Source: Yoonia sp. (GTDB lineage Bacteria; Pseudomonadota; Alphaproteobacteria; Rhodobacterales; Rhodobacteraceae). Taken from it: 64,000 bases of DNA. The position numbers and the translations under genes were made by a program. Location: assembly GCF_018402175.1 (NCBI RefSeq), contig NZ_JAGYJK010000007.1, positions 1-64,000 on the forward strand, written 5' to 3'. Below, in pieces: positions 37,040 through 47,346 of the stretch (position 1 is the first letter of the stretch; every line of letters begins with the position of its first letter). The notes beneath the pieces were generated by a model. The model saw nothing but the letters and a program-made list of their open reading frames with translations, had not been told where the DNA came from and did no database searches.

Positions 37040-38026
37040 ATGGCCGACGGCACCACAGACATGCACGCGAAACCGACCGAGGATATTTCGGTCAAGGACG
37101 TGTTTGGCATCGACAGCGACATGAAGATCAAGGGCTTTGCCGACCGCACCGACCGCGTGCCAGAGATCGACAGCACCTATAAATTCGACCCCGAGACGAC
37201 GCTCGCGATCCTTGCTGGCTTTGGTTATAACCGGCGGGTGATGATCCAGGGCTATCACGGCACCGGCAAATCGACGCATATCGAACAGGTGGCGGCGCGG
37301 TTGAATTGGCCTGCGGTGCGGGTCAACCTTGACAGCCATATCAGCCGGATCGACCTGATCGGCAAAGACGCGATCAAGCTGCGCGACGGCGTACAGGTCA
37401 CCGAATTCCACGAAGGCATCCTGCCTTGGGCCTTGCGCAACCCCGTCGCCATCGTCTTTGACGAATATGATGCAGGGCGCGCGGATGTGATGTTCGTGAT
37501 CCAGCGCGTGCTGGAAACCGACGGCAAGCTGACGCTGATGGACCAGAACGAAATCATCACCCCCAACCCCTATTTCCGCCTGTTCGCCACCGCGAATACC
37601 GTGGGTCTGGGCGATACGACGGGGCTGTATCACGGCACCCAGCAGATCAACCAGGCGCAGATGGACCGCTGGTCGATGGTGGTGACGCTGAACTATCTGT
37701 CACATGACGCCGAGGCCGCGATCGTGCTGTCGAAATCACCGCATTACAACAATGAAAAAGGCCGCCGCACGATCAGCCAGATGGTCACCGTCGCCGACCT
37801 GACACGCACGGCCTTCATGAACGGCGATCTGAGCACGGTGATGTCGCCGCGCACAGTGCTGGCCTGGGCGGAAAACGCGCGGATTTTCGGCAATGTGGGC
37901 TATGCGTTCCGGCTGTCATTCCTGAACAAATGCGACGAACTGGAACGCCAGACGGTGGCGGAATTCTATCAGCGTTGTTTCGACGAGGAATTGCCGGAAA
38001 GTGCGGCGAGCTTGAGCCTGCGATAG
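37040..38026 (+). CDS. cobS: Aerobic cobaltochelatase subunit CobS
   Basis: 328-residue AAA+ ATPase subunit which, with CobT and CobN, inserts cobalt into hydrogenobyrinic acid diamide in aerobic B12 synthesis. Walker A is [15 protein letters not shown], Walker [14 protein letters not shown], with [20 protein letters not shown] as sensor region. The start at [11 protein letters not shown] matches family length. cobT follows after one intervening gene on the other strand. No cobalamin riboswitch was recognised. Confidence 0.95.
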   Translation: MADGTTDMHAKPTEDISVKDVFGIDSDMKIKGFADRTDRVPEIDSTYKFDPETTLAILAGFGYNRRVMIQGYHGTGKSTHIEQVAARLNWPAVRVNLDSHISRIDLIGKDAIKLRDGVQVTEFHEGILPWALRNPVAIVFDEYDAGRADVMFVIQRVLETDGKLTLMDQNEIITPNPYFRLFATANTVGLGDTTGLYHGTQQINQAQMDRWSMVVTLNYLSHDAEAAIVLSKSPHYNNEKGRRTISQMVTVADLTRTAFMNGDLSTVMSPRTVLAWAENARIFGNVGYAFRLSFLNKCDELERQTVAEFYQRCFDEELPESAASLSLR

Positions 38027-38035
38027 CAGGGCAGG

Positions 38036-38063
38036 CGTAAGGTGGACTAAAGTCCACCTTACG
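38036..38063. repeat. Palindromic gene-end repeat, copy 2 (perfect 13-base arms)
   Basis: CGTAAGGTGGACT, AA, AGTCCACCTTACG: perfect 13-base arms, between the convergent ends of cobS and the FMN reductase gene. Related to the palindromes at 11406 and 59732 (GGTGG core, ACC mirror, GTAA/TTAC flanks). No T-run, so it is not a classic terminator. Confidence 0.75.
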
Positions 38064-38073
38064 TCATGGTCAT

Positions 38074-38658
38074 TCAGCCGCGTGCGGCTTTGGTCGCATT
38101 GGCCCACCAGACGATATCGTCCAGCGTGGCAGTGACCGATGGCATCAGGTGATCGGCAATCGTGTCGATCTCGGCATTGGCCCCCAAAGGATGCACGCCA
38201 AAGAAATCACCGCCGCCGATATGCACGGCATTGCGCGTTGGCACCATTTGCAGTTCCACCGCGATATTGCGCAGATGTTCCAGCGCGCGTGTGCCGCCAA
38301 CCGACCCGTAAGCGATGGCCGACATCGGTTTGCGGTTCCATTCGTTATAGGCCTGATCCAGCGCGTTTTTCAGCGCGCCGGTGATCGAGCGGTTATATTC
38401 GGCAACAACAAAGATATAGCCGTCGAATTCACCGATCTTTTGCTGCCATTTCACGGCGCGTGCGTCAGACGATGGCATCCACAAATTGCTGGCCATCTCG
38501 TCGAATAGCGGCAGGTCGAAATCGCGCAGATCGACCAGTTCGACATCCATGTCGTCACGGGCCTGCGCCTGTTTCAGCATCCATGCGGCAGGTTTGTCAG
38601 CAAAGCGGGTAGCGCGGGTCGATCCGATGATGAGGGCGATCTTTGGTTTCGTGGTCAT
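38074..38658 (-). CDS. NADPH-dependent FMN reductase-family protein
   Basis: 194-residue flavodoxin-like oxidoreductase. FMN phosphate loop [21 protein letters not shown], then [17 protein letters not shown], the [20 protein letters not shown] loop and [15 protein letters not shown]. Probably reduces FMN, quinones or other acceptors with NAD(P)H in the cytosol. ATG at 38658; the long open frame beyond it is antisense to cobT. Confidence 0.9.
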   Translation of the reverse strand: MTTKPKIALIIGSTRATRFADKPAAWMLKQAQARDDMDVELVDLRDFDLPLFDEMASNLWMPSSDARAVKWQQKIGEFDGYIFVVAEYNRSITGALKNALDQAYNEWNRKPMSAIAYGSVGGTRALEHLRNIAVELQMVPTRNAVHIGGGDFFGVHPLGANAEIDTIADHLMPSVTATLDDIVWWANATKAARG

Positions 38659-38808
38659 GTTGTCTCTCCGGACTGGGTATGTGATGGGCCCTACATGCGG
38701 CAGGGCACGCTGTCTGGCTACAGGCGCCACGGCGCAGGCCCTGTGCAAAAATACGCAGGGCGTGCAGCACCCCTTGCCCCTGCCCTGATCCGGTGGTTTA
38801 TCTTTGGC

Positions 38809-40686
38809 ATGCAAAAACCATCCGACAACCCCGCCGATCCGTTCAAAAAGGCCCTGGCCGAGGCGACCAAGGTCATGGCCAACGACCCCGAATTGTCGGT
38901 GACCTTTTCGGTCGATCCGTCCGGCCAGACGGCGGACAGCATGCGCCTGCCACAGGTGTCGCGCCGCATGACCCGCGACGAAGTGTTGCTGGCGCGCGGC
39001 ACGGCCGACAGTTTCGCGCTGCGCCACAGGTTCCATGATGCCGCCACCGCCGCGCGCTATATGCCGCAAGGCCAGATGGCGCGCGATCTTTACGACGCAA
39101 TGGAAACCGCCCGGATCGAAGCGGTAGGCGCGCAATACATGCCCGGCACCGCCGGCAATATCGACGCCAAGATCGGCAATGACGCGCGGCGCAAAGGTTA
39201 TGACCAGATCACCCAGGCCGCGGATGCGCCTTTGCCCATCGCTGCGGGCTATCTGATCCGGCATCTGGCGACGGGGCGCGCCCTGCCTGCGGGGGCGGAT
39301 AATGTCATGCAGCTGTGGCGCGGGTTCATCGAGGATCATTGCGGCGGCACGCTCGAAAACCTCAGCGCCACGCTGAACGACCAGAAAGAATTCGCCCGTT
39401 TTGCGCGCCAGTTGATTGCCGATCTGGGCTATGGCGACCAGCTGGGCGATGATCCTGACCAGTTGGACGATGATCAGGATGACGCAGCCGAGGACGGCAG
39501 CGATGACCAGACCGAACCCGACAGCACCGGCGACGACGACGGCGATAGCGAGGAGGCCGAAGCCTCCCCCGAACAAAGCCAGCAAAGCCAGCAGGATGCC
39601 AAACAGGCGCAGGTCAGCATGGATGACCAGGCCGATGCCGAGATGGGCGACGAGGTCGAGATGCCCGAAGGCGAGGCCCCGATGGACCCGCCCCAGCCGG
39701 CCCCCGTGTCCGATGCCGACCCCGATTACAAGGTCGCCTATACCGCCTTTGACGAAGAAATCGGCGCGCAGGATCTGGCCGAACCGGTGGAACTGGACCG
39801 CTTGCGCGCCTATCTGGACCAGCAGCTGGACCCGCTGAAAGGGGCGGTGTCGCGGCTGGCCAACAAGCTGCAGCGCCGCTTGCAGGCGCAGCAAAACCGG
39901 TCATGGGAATTCGACCGCGAAGAAGGCATTCTGGATGCGGGCCGTCTGGCGCGGGTTGTGGCCTCGCCCACCACACCGCTGAGTTTCAAGGTCGAGAAAG
40001 ACACCGAATTCCGCGACACGGTGGTGACGCTGCTGTTGGACAATTCCGGTTCCATGCGCGGCCGCCCGATTTCCATTGCCGCGATCTGTGCCGATGTGAT
40101 GGCGCGCACGCTGGAACGCTGCGACGTAAAGGTCGAAATCCTCGGCTTTACCACCAAGGCCTGGAAAGGCGGCCAAAGCCGCGAGAAATGGCTGGCCGAT
40201 GGCCGCCCCGCCACCCCCGGCCGTCTGAACGATCTGCGCCATATCATCTATAAATCCGCCGATGCGCCATGGCGGCGGACCCGCCCCAATCTGGGGTTGA
40301 TGATGAAAGAAGGCTTGCTGAAGGAAAACATCGACGGCGAGGCGCTGGAATGGGCGCACCGCCGGATCACCGCGCGGCAGGAGCAGCGCAAGGTCTTGAT
40401 GGTGATTTCCGACGGCGCGCCGGTGGATGACAGCACCTTGTCGGTGAACCCGGCCAATTATCTGGAAAAGCATCTGCGCGACGTGATCGCGATGATCGAA
40501 AAGCGCCGCGCGGTCGAGCTGATCGCCATCGGGATTGGCCATGATGTGACCCGCTATTACGAACGCGCGGTCACCATCACCGATGTCGAGCAACTGGCAG
40601 GGGCCATGACGGAACAGCTGGCCAGCCTGTTCGACAATGATCCGCGCAAAAGGGCGCGCGTCTTGGGGATCCGCAAGGTCGGCTGA
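38809..40686 (+). CDS. cobT: Aerobic cobaltochelatase subunit CobT
   Basis: 625-residue partner of CobS. An N-terminal helical part is followed by a long acidic, Gln-rich linker (about residues 205-310, with runs such as [14 protein letters not shown]) and a C-terminal von Willebrand A domain whose metal-site motif is [11 protein letters not shown], with [10 protein letters not shown] downstream. This architecture is standard for CobT. It is read divergently from the FMN reductase gene across 150 bases. Confidence 0.95.
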   Translation: MQKPSDNPADPFKKALAEATKVMANDPELSVTFSVDPSGQTADSMRLPQVSRRMTRDEVLLARGTADSFALRHRFHDAATAARYMPQGQMARDLYDAMETARIEAVGAQYMPGTAGNIDAKIGNDARRKGYDQITQAADAPLPIAAGYLIRHLATGRALPAGADNVMQLWRGFIEDHCGGTLENLSATLNDQKEFARFARQLIADLGYGDQLGDDPDQLDDDQDDAAEDGSDDQTEPDSTGDDDGDSEEAEASPEQSQQSQQDAKQAQVSMDDQADAEMGDEVEMPEGEAPMDPPQPAPVSDADPDYKVAYTAFDEEIGAQDLAEPVELDRLRAYLDQQLDPLKGAVSRLANKLQRRLQAQQNRSWEFDREEGILDAGRLARVVASPTTPLSFKVEKDTEFRDTVVTLLLDNSGSMRGRPISIAAICADVMARTLERCDVKVEILGFTTKAWKGGQSREKWLADGRPATPGRLNDLRHIIYKSADAPWRRTRPNLGLMMKEGLLKENIDGEALEWAHRRITARQEQRKVLMVISDGAPVDDSTLSVNPANYLEKHLRDVIAMIEKRRAVELIAIGIGHDVTRYYERAVTITDVEQLAGAMTEQLASLFDNDPRKRARVLGIRKVG

Positions 40687-40687
40687 T

Positions 40688-40704
40688 CCGGTTTTTCAAA
40701 CCGG
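40688..40704 (+). terminator. Hairpin after cobT
   Basis: Perfect seven-base stem CCGGTTT / AAACCGG with a three-base loop, starting one base after the cobT stop. A T-run (TATTTTTGG) follows only after 16-20 bases, inside the adjacent repeat, so termination is plausible but not textbook. Confidence 0.5.
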
Positions 40705-40706
40705 AG

Positions 40707-40739
40707 GCCTTCGGCGAGAGTATTTTTGGAAAAGAGAAG
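40707..40739 (+). repeat. Dispersed gene-end repeat, diverged copy 4
   Basis: GCCTTCGGCGAGAGTATTT followed by TTGGAAAAGAGAAG. It shares the GCCT-CGGCG-ATATTT/GTATTT core and purine-rich GAAG tail of the copies at 1719, 12387 and 25599, and again lies just after a gene end. Confidence 0.5.
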
Positions 40740-40749
40740 TGGGGGCGCG

Positions 40750-42529
40750 ATGTTCCAGAGTTTCGAAGCCCAATCCAACCCGGATCAGGGGCCAGCGCGG
40801 CTGGATGATCTGCGGGCGCAGATGCTGGCGGCGGGGGTGGATGCCTTTGTGGTGCCGCGCGCCGATGCGCATCAGGGCGAATATGTCGCCGCCCGCGATG
40901 CCCGGCTGCGCTGGCTGACGGGGTTTTCCGGCTCGGCGGGGTTTTGCCTCGTCTTGCAGGACCGTGCAGGCGTATTCATCGACGGGCGTTACCGCGTGCA
41001 GGTGCTGGCAGAGGTGGCGGCGTTGTTTCACGCCGGTCCATTGGCCCGAGGTGCAACTGGCCGATTGGCTGAAAGAGGCGCGCCCTGCCGGCGGTGTGCT
41101 GGGCTATGACGCTTGGCTGCATAGTGTGGACGAGATCGCAAAGCTGCGCGCAGCCCTGCCTGCGTTCGATCTGCGTGCGGTGGACAATCTGGTAGACCGG
41201 ATCTGGCAAGACCAGCCGGCCCCGCCGGATGCACCTTTTGCCGTGCAGCCGCTGGATTTTGCAGGCGAGGATCATGCTGCCAAGCGCGCGCAGCTGGCAC
41301 AGGGGTTGGCGGCGGATGCCTGCGTGCTGACCTTGCCTGATTCTATCGCATGGCTGCTGAACATCCGTGGCAGCGATATTCCGCGCAATCCGGTGCCGCA
41401 GGGCTTTGCCATTTTGAACCGCAATGGGGCTGTCAGCTTGTTCGCGGGGGCGGGCAAGGCGGACGGGATCGCCGGTCATCTGGGGCCGGATGTCACCCTG
41501 CGCGATGTCGCGGATTTCCTACCTGCATTGCAGGGGCTGACCGGCACCGTGCAGATCGACCCCAAGACCTGCCCTGATCTGGTGGCCCGTGCGCTCGCGG
41601 GGGCGCAGGTCGTGCATGCGCCCGACCCCTGCATCCTGCCCAAGGCCTGCAAGAATGCGACCGAGATCGCGGGGGCGCGCGCCGCCCATGACCGCGACGC
41701 TGTGGCCATGGTGCGGTTTCTGGCCTGGCTCGATACCACAGCCCCCCAAGGCGGGTTGTCCGAGATCGACGTCGTGCGCGCGCTGGAGGGGTTCCGCCGC
41801 GAGACCAATGCCCTGCGCGACATCAGTTTCGAGACGATTTGCGGGTCCGGCCCCAATGCCGCCATCGTGCATTACCGCGTGAGCGAGGCGAGCAACCGCC
41901 CGCTGGGACAGGACGCCTTGCTGCTGGTGGACAGTGGCGGGCAGTATCAGGACGGCACCACCGATATCACCCGCACGATTGCCATCGGCACACCGACCGC
42001 GACGCACCGCACCTGTTACACCCGCGTCTTGCAGGGGATGATCGCGATCAGCCGTATCCGGTTTCCGCGGGGTGTGGGCGGGCAGCATCTGGATGCGCTG
42101 GCGCGCGCACCCTTGTGGCTGGCAGGGATGGATTACGACCACGGCACCGGCCACGGGGTCGGCAGTTATCTGAGCGTGCATGAAGGTCCGCAGGGGATTT
42201 CGCGCCGGTCCGAGGTGGCATTGCACGAAGGCATGATCCTGTCGAACGAACCGGGCTATTACCGCGCGGGCGATTTCGGCATCCGGATCGAGAACCTGAT
42301 CGTCACGGTCAAGGCTCCGCCCCAGCAAGGTGCCGACGGGCGCGACATGCTGGCCTTCGAGACGCTGACACAGGTGCCATTCGACCGCCGCCTGATTGAT
42401 ACGGGTCTGTTGACGGATGCAGAACGGGACTGGATTGATCGCTATCATGCCGATACGTTAACACGTGTTGGCCTGCGCGTTGATCAAGCTACATACGAAT
42501 GGTTGGCCGCTGCTTGCGCGCCCCTCTAA
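40750..42529 (+). pseudogene. Xaa-Pro aminopeptidase (M24B), frameshifted near the N-terminus
   Basis: About 592 residues if repaired, the length of long aminopeptidase P proteins. Residues 1-93 (RLDDLRAQMLAAGVDAFVVPRADAHQGEY to IDGRYRVQVLAEV) read from 40750; the rest (FTPVHWPEVQLADWLKEARP onward) reads in another frame. Dropping one T of TTT at 41026-41028 joins them. The C-terminal pita-bread domain is intact: metal ligands in LLLVDSGGQYQDGTTDITRT, the His in DHGTGHGVG, ILSNEPGYYR and IRIENLIV. Removes N-terminal residues before proline in the cytosol. Likely a sequencing error, unproven. Confidence 0.9.
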
Positions 42530-42572
42530 ACCACAAACTTGTAACCCGAAATCTTGCCCCGAAGGATCTTTC

Positions 42573-42914
42573 ATGCCTGATCACATTACAATTCGCCCTG
42601 CGACGGGCACATGGGTCGTGCGCGCTGGTGGCGCAGTTCTGGGCGAATCCATCCAGGCGCTGGAAATGACAGAAGGCGATTATCCGCCCGTGATTTATTT
42701 CCCGCGCGCCGATATCGCCATGGCGTTTCTGGAACCGTCGGACACCACATCGACCTGCCCGCACAAAGGCAGTGCCACCTATTACGGGATCGCCGCGAAA
42801 AGCGGGCTGATCGCGGATGCGGTCTGGTCCTATGAAGACCCCAAACCGGCCGTGGCCGCGATCAAGGGCTATCTGGCGTTTTACAAAACCAAGGTCACCG
42901 TCGAAGAAGTCTAG
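42573..42914 (+). CDS. DUF427 domain-containing protein
   Basis: 113-residue beta-rich protein covering the whole DUF427 family: GTWVVRAGGAVLGES, PPVIYFPRADIAMAFLEPSD, TSTCPHKGSATYY and DAVWSYEDPKPAVAAIKGYLAFY. Function unknown. GAAGGATC lies upstream of the ATG at 42573. Its TAG stop is part of CTAG at 42911-42914, which is also the stop of the convergent chloride-channel gene. Confidence 0.92.
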   Translation: MPDHITIRPATGTWVVRAGGAVLGESIQALEMTEGDYPPVIYFPRADIAMAFLEPSDTTSTCPHKGSATYYGIAAKSGLIADAVWSYEDPKPAVAAIKGYLAFYKTKVTVEEV

Positions 42915-44581
42915 GAATGTTCTTCGGCCGCTGTGTCCGACAGCGCGCGGTTCATCGCGCGCAGGGCATCGAGCTGATACAACACGCCCAGCACCATGGG
43001 CGTGTCGGAGTCTTTGTCCTCGGACACGATTGGCAAAAACGCCGCGCCGCTGCGGTCGAACAGGGGCATCGCCTGTTCCAGCGTCGCTTTGCGGTCAAGA
43101 AAAAAGCCCTGCTGGATTAATGATTTACAGCCATCCTCTGGTGCATCCCGCAGATGGGCTATGACGGGGATCGTGGCCAGCAGATAGGCTTGCGGTCCCG
43201 CCGCCAGATGCACGCCGCGCCGTTCCAGCTGGGTCAGGAAAAACGACCGGTCCACCAGCCGTGATGCAAGCGCGGTGGACAAAGACACGGCCACCATGAC
43301 CGCCAGCCCCGTCTGCCAGTCGCCGGTCAGCTCGAACACGATCAGCGTGGTGGAAATCGGCGCGCCCAGCACGGCGGCGGCCACCGCCCCCATGCCCGCC
43401 AGCGCGTAAAGCGATCCTTCGCCGGACACGTTGGGAAAGACCGATGTCGCGATCAGCCCAAAGGCCAGCCCGGTCAGCGCCCCGATCATCAAGGATGGCG
43501 AAAATACGCCCCCGCCCATCCGCCCGCCGATGGTGATTGCGACAGCCAGCACCTTGAGCGCGACAAAAACGATCGCCTCGTGCAGCAGCAGCGATCCGGT
43601 CAGCGCGGCGGTCGTGGTTTCATAGCCGACCCCGATGATATGCGGAAACCAGATCGCCAGCCCGCCCAGCATGGCCCCCGCCACCGCAGGCCGCAGATAG
43701 CGCGGCAGGCGGGTCAGGTTTTGCACGAAATTTGCAAAATCCTCGGCCCAGAAGATGGATTTCATCAGCACCACCGCGACCAGCCCACAGACCAGCCCCA
43801 GCAGCAGAAAGGCCGGCAGTTCGACATAAAACGCCAGCGCATTCTGCACAGGCAGCACGAATTCGGCCACATCGCCGAAGACCGTGCGGTTGATGATCGT
43901 GCCAGCCACCGATGCGATCACGATAGGCGCAAAGGCATGGACCGCGAAATGGCGCAGCACGACCTCTAGCGCGAACAAGGCACCGGCGATGGGGGCGTTG
44001 AAACTGGCCGAAACGGCGGCGGCGACCGCACAGCCCAGCAGGTCGCGCCCGGTGATCCCGTTGGCCTTGATCCAGCGGCACAGGATGGTGGACAGCACTG
44101 CGGCCAGATGGACCACTGGGCCTTCGCGCCCGCTGGACCCGCCGGTGGACAAGGTGACCAGCGAGGCGGCAGCGGAAGCCAGCCCGCGCCGCACCTCGAC
44201 CCGCCCGCGCGACAGGGCCGCGCCTTCGATGACATCCGCGACCGAGCGCACACGGCCATCATCGGTGAAACGGTGCAGGATCACCCCAACGATCAGCCCG
44301 CCGCAGATCGGCACGACCAGCACATGATACCATGCCAGACTGGCCGCCAGGGTATGCAACATCAGTACGTCATGGGTGCCATAGACGGCGGATTGGATCA
44401 CTGAAATCCCCAGCCGGAACAGCACCGCTGCCCCCCCTGCCGCGATACCGATGGCCAATGCGATGAACCAGAACTGGATCTGGGTCGGCCCATGGGTTTT
44501 CATCACCTGCAGCGCGTCAATTCCGGCGCGCCGCAGATGGGCGGCACCTTTTTGCAGGGTCGATCTGACTGCTGCGCGCAT
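42911..44581 (-). CDS. CLC-family chloride channel/transporter with C-terminal CBS region
   Basis: 556-residue inner-membrane protein. The anion-pathway motifs are TGGSSGREGPVVHLAAV, FNAPIAGALFALEVVLRHF and GGGVFSPSLMIGALTG, with more than ten hydrophobic segments; the last ~100 residues look like a degenerate CBS-domain pair. The glutamate in GREGP is present, which fits an exchanger, but transport type cannot be decided. ATG at 44581 has GGAG a few bases upstream; a GTG at 44602 also exists. It lies downstream of recN. Confidence 0.9.
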   Translation of the reverse strand: MRAAVRSTLQKGAAHLRRAGIDALQVMKTHGPTQIQFWFIALAIGIAAGGAAVLFRLGISVIQSAVYGTHDVLMLHTLAASLAWYHVLVVPICGGLIVGVILHRFTDDGRVRSVADVIEGAALSRGRVEVRRGLASAAASLVTLSTGGSSGREGPVVHLAAVLSTILCRWIKANGITGRDLLGCAVAAAVSASFNAPIAGALFALEVVLRHFAVHAFAPIVIASVAGTIINRTVFGDVAEFVLPVQNALAFYVELPAFLLLGLVCGLVAVVLMKSIFWAEDFANFVQNLTRLPRYLRPAVAGAMLGGLAIWFPHIIGVGYETTTAALTGSLLLHEAIVFVALKVLAVAITIGGRMGGGVFSPSLMIGALTGLAFGLIATSVFPNVSGEGSLYALAGMGAVAAAVLGAPISTTLIVFELTGDWQTGLAVMVAVSLSTALASRLVDRSFFLTQLERRGVHLAAGPQAYLLATIPVIAHLRDAPEDGCKSLIQQGFFLDRKATLEQAMPLFDRSGAAFLPIVSEDKDSDTPMVLGVLYQLDALRAMNRALSDTAAEEHS

Positions 44582-44691
44582 CCGTCTCCGCCGTGATTGC
44601 ACTCTGCCCGCCGACCGGACGTGAGGGTTGGTGCTTTGATAACGGGACCGTGAGGCAGGTCCAAGCCCTGTTATCGACGCGCGCCTGCCGT

Positions 44692-46341
44692 TTAGGCCCT
44701 GATCAGCGCCTTGGCGGCTTCGCGCGCGGCATCTGTCACCGTGTCGCCCGACAGCATCCGCGCGATTTCGTCGATGCGTGCGGCGGCGTCCAGCCGCACG
44801 ACGGTGGACAGGGTCGCATCGGCGCGCTGGTGTTTTTCGACCCGCCAGTGATGTCCGCCCAAGGCCGCGACCTGCGGCGAATGGGTCACGACCAGCACCT
44901 GCCCGCCCTGCGCCAGTTCCGCCAGCCGCCGCCCCACAGCATCCGCCGTCGCGCCGCCGACACCACGGTCGATTTCATCAAAGATCATGGTCAACCCGTC
45001 GGCCTCTTGGGTCAGGCAGACCTTGAGCGCCAGCAAAAACCGGCTGAGCTCGCCCCCAGAGGCGATCTTGTTGATCGGGCCAGTCGGCGCGCCGGGGTTG
45101 GTGGCGACGGTAAAGGCGACGGCATCGCCACCATCGGGGCCGGGGTCGGCCTCGGTGATTTCGGTCGTGAATACGGCGCGTTCCATTCTCAGCGGGGCCA
45201 GTTCTGCCGCCATCGCAAGGTCGAGCTTGCGCGCCGCCCCCTGCCGTTTGGCGCGCAGATTGGCCGCTGCGGTATCATAGGCGGCCTGCGCGGCCTGCAC
45301 CTGCGCGGCCAGCGCCTGCAGATCGCCGGTTGATCCATCCAAGACCGCCAGCCGCCCCCGCAAATCATCGGCAAACCCGCGCAGATCATCGGGCAGCACG
45401 TCATGTTTGCGCGCCAGTCCACGGATGGCGAACAGCCGTTCTTCGGCCTGTTCCAGCGCGAAAGGATCGAATGTCAGCGCGTCCAGACAGGTTTCAATGG
45501 CGCGTTGGGCATCGTCCAGCGACAACATCATCGCCTCGATCGCCGTCAGGGCGGGGTCAAGCTGGCCTTCGGCCTTGTCGGCGGCGCCTTGCAGCCAGCG
45601 GGACGCATCGTTGATCAGCCCTTCGGCGCCTTGCAGGCCCAAGGCGTCATGCGCGCGGGCGATGTCGGTGCGGATTTTCTCGGCAGATTGCATCAGGCGG
45701 CGCTGCGCATCCAATGTGGCCTCTTCACCCGCCTCGGGAGACAGCGCGTCAAGCTCGGCCACGGCATGGCGCAGATAATCTTCCTCGGCGCGGGTTTCAG
45801 CGACCTTGGCTTCGGCGGCGACCAGCGCCTTGCGCGCGGCGGACAGCGCACGCCATGCGGCCTGCGTCGCGGCCAGTTCACCGTCGGCCCCGGCAAAAGC
45901 ATCCAGCATCTGGCGGTGACCACGCGGGTTCAGCAGGCCGCGATCATCATGCTGTCCATGCAGTTCGACCAATGTATCCGACAGCGCGCGCAGCACATCT
46001 CCACTGACACGGCGGTCATTGACCCAAGCGGTCTTGCGCCCGTCGCGGGTGTTGATGCGGCGTAGGATCAGCTCATCCTCGACCTCCAGCCCCGCATCCA
46101 GCAGGATCGCGCGGGCCGGATGATCGGGGGACAGGTCGAACCATGCCGTAACCTCGCCCTGTTCGGCGCCTTGGCGGACCAGTTCAGCACGCCCGCGCCA
46201 GCCCAGCACGAACCCCAGCGAATCGAGCAGGATGGATTTGCCTGCACCGGTTTCGCCTGTCAGCACGTTTAGGCCGGGCTGGAACGATAATTCCAGCCGG
46301 TCGATGATCAGCATGTCCCTGATGTCTAAGCCGCGCAGCAT
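44692..46341 (-). CDS. recN: DNA repair protein RecN
   Basis: 549-residue SMC-like ATPase acting in double-strand-break repair. Walker A is VLTGETGAGKSILLDSL, the ABC signature ASGGELSRFLLALK and Walker B MIFDEIDRGVGG; between them lies a coiled-coil-prone, Ala/Glu/Arg-rich middle. Length is normal. It follows bamD by 36 bases on the same strand. No LexA/SOS box was recognised. Confidence 0.96.
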   Translation of the reverse strand: MLRGLDIRDMLIIDRLELSFQPGLNVLTGETGAGKSILLDSLGFVLGWRGRAELVRQGAEQGEVTAWFDLSPDHPARAILLDAGLEVEDELILRRINTRDGRKTAWVNDRRVSGDVLRALSDTLVELHGQHDDRGLLNPRGHRQMLDAFAGADGELAATQAAWRALSAARKALVAAEAKVAETRAEEDYLRHAVAELDALSPEAGEEATLDAQRRLMQSAEKIRTDIARAHDALGLQGAEGLINDASRWLQGAADKAEGQLDPALTAIEAMMLSLDDAQRAIETCLDALTFDPFALEQAEERLFAIRGLARKHDVLPDDLRGFADDLRGRLAVLDGSTGDLQALAAQVQAAQAAYDTAAANLRAKRQGAARKLDLAMAAELAPLRMERAVFTTEITEADPGPDGGDAVAFTVATNPGAPTGPINKIASGGELSRFLLALKVCLTQEADGLTMIFDEIDRGVGGATADAVGRRLAELAQGGQVLVVTHSPQVAALGGHHWRVEKHQRADATLSTVVRLDAAARIDEIARMLSGDTVTDAAREAAKALIRA

Positions 46342-46377
46342 GTCGCACCCCGAAGGGCGGGAAAACCCCCGCCGTGG

Positions 46378-47202
46378 TTAAAGCCACTCACCCCGGATCA
46401 CCTGCCGATAAATCGACGCCAGCCAGTTGTCGCCCGCCGCCTCGGCCACCAGACCGCGCCCTGTCAGCAAGGCGTAACTGGCCGCGTACCAGTCACTGGA
46501 TTGGTAATTATAGCCCAGGATCGCGCCTGCGGTCTGCGCCTCGTCGGTCAAGCCCAGCGACAGATACGCCTCGACCAGACGGTGCAGCGCCTCTGGCGTA
46601 TGGGTCGTGGTCTGAAAATCCTCGACCACGGTGCGGAACCGGTTGGCGGCAGCGGCATAATTGGCGCGCTTGAGGTAATAGCGCCCGACTTCCATTTCCT
46701 TGGCGGCCAGCTGGTCAAAGGCCAGATCGAATTTGCCGACGGAGGCGGCGGCATATTCGCTGTCGGGGTAGGTTTCGATCACGCGGCGCAGCGATTGAAG
46801 CGCCTCAAGGGTCAGGCCCTGATCGCGGCCGATATCGGAAATCTGGTCGTAATAGGACAGGGCCAAAAGATAGGCGGCATAGGGCGCATCCTGTTCGGCG
46901 GGATAGAAATCGACGAACCGCTGGGCCGCAGCGCGGCTGTTGGGATAATCGCCGTCGCGGTGATAGGCAAATGCCTGCATGATCAACGCGCGCTGCGCGA
47001 ATTCGGAATAGGGATAGAGGCGTTCAATCTCGCCAAAGGTAGAGGCCGCGTCATCGGCATTGCCGGCCTCGATCTGACGTTCGCCCAGTTCGAATATCTG
47101 CTGCGCGCTCAGGTCTTCCAGCGGGACATTGCCGCCTACGCCACTGCAAGCCACCAGCAACATCAGGGCGGCAACCGCGCCCAGAACGCGTTTGTTTTTC
47201 AT
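46378..47202 (-). CDS. bamD: Outer membrane assembly lipoprotein BamD
   Basis: 274-residue lipoprotein of the Bam complex, which inserts beta-barrel proteins into the outer membrane. The signal peptide MKNKRVLGAVAALMLLVACSG ends in a lipobox with Cys at residue 20. The rest is TPR-like: AQQIFELGERQIEAGN, ERLYPYSEFAQRALIMQAFAYHRDGDYPNSRAAAQRFVDFYP, RRVIETYPDSEYA, EMEVGRYYLKRANYAAAANRF. The start is set at the signal peptide. Confidence 0.95.
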   Translation of the reverse strand: MKNKRVLGAVAALMLLVACSGVGGNVPLEDLSAQQIFELGERQIEAGNADDAASTFGEIERLYPYSEFAQRALIMQAFAYHRDGDYPNSRAAAQRFVDFYPAEQDAPYAAYLLALSYYDQISDIGRDQGLTLEALQSLRRVIETYPDSEYAAASVGKFDLAFDQLAAKEMEVGRYYLKRANYAAAANRFRTVVEDFQTTTHTPEALHRLVEAYLSLGLTDEAQTAGAILGYNYQSSDWYAASYALLTGRGLVAEAAGDNWLASIYRQVIRGEWL

Positions 47203-47346
47203 GTTGCTTGTCACGTCTGCTGTCCTCTTGCCTGACTGCCACCGCAAAGCAAGCGGCGCTTTGTGGTCCTGCAACGGTCTAGCATACAAAATTCGGGGGC
47301 AAAATGCCTTTTGATCTGGCGGCGATCAACAGCGCGATAGCGGATG

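Noticed and set aside
36921-38808. Cobalamin riboswitch near cobS or cobT
   Set aside because: Neither the 119-base nor the 150-base leader shows an element resembling the B12 box, and both are too short for the full aptamer.
38659-39894. Possible 400-residue N-terminal extension of the FMN reductase
   Set aside because: The extension is antisense to cobT; the flavodoxin-like fold starts right at the ATG at 38658.
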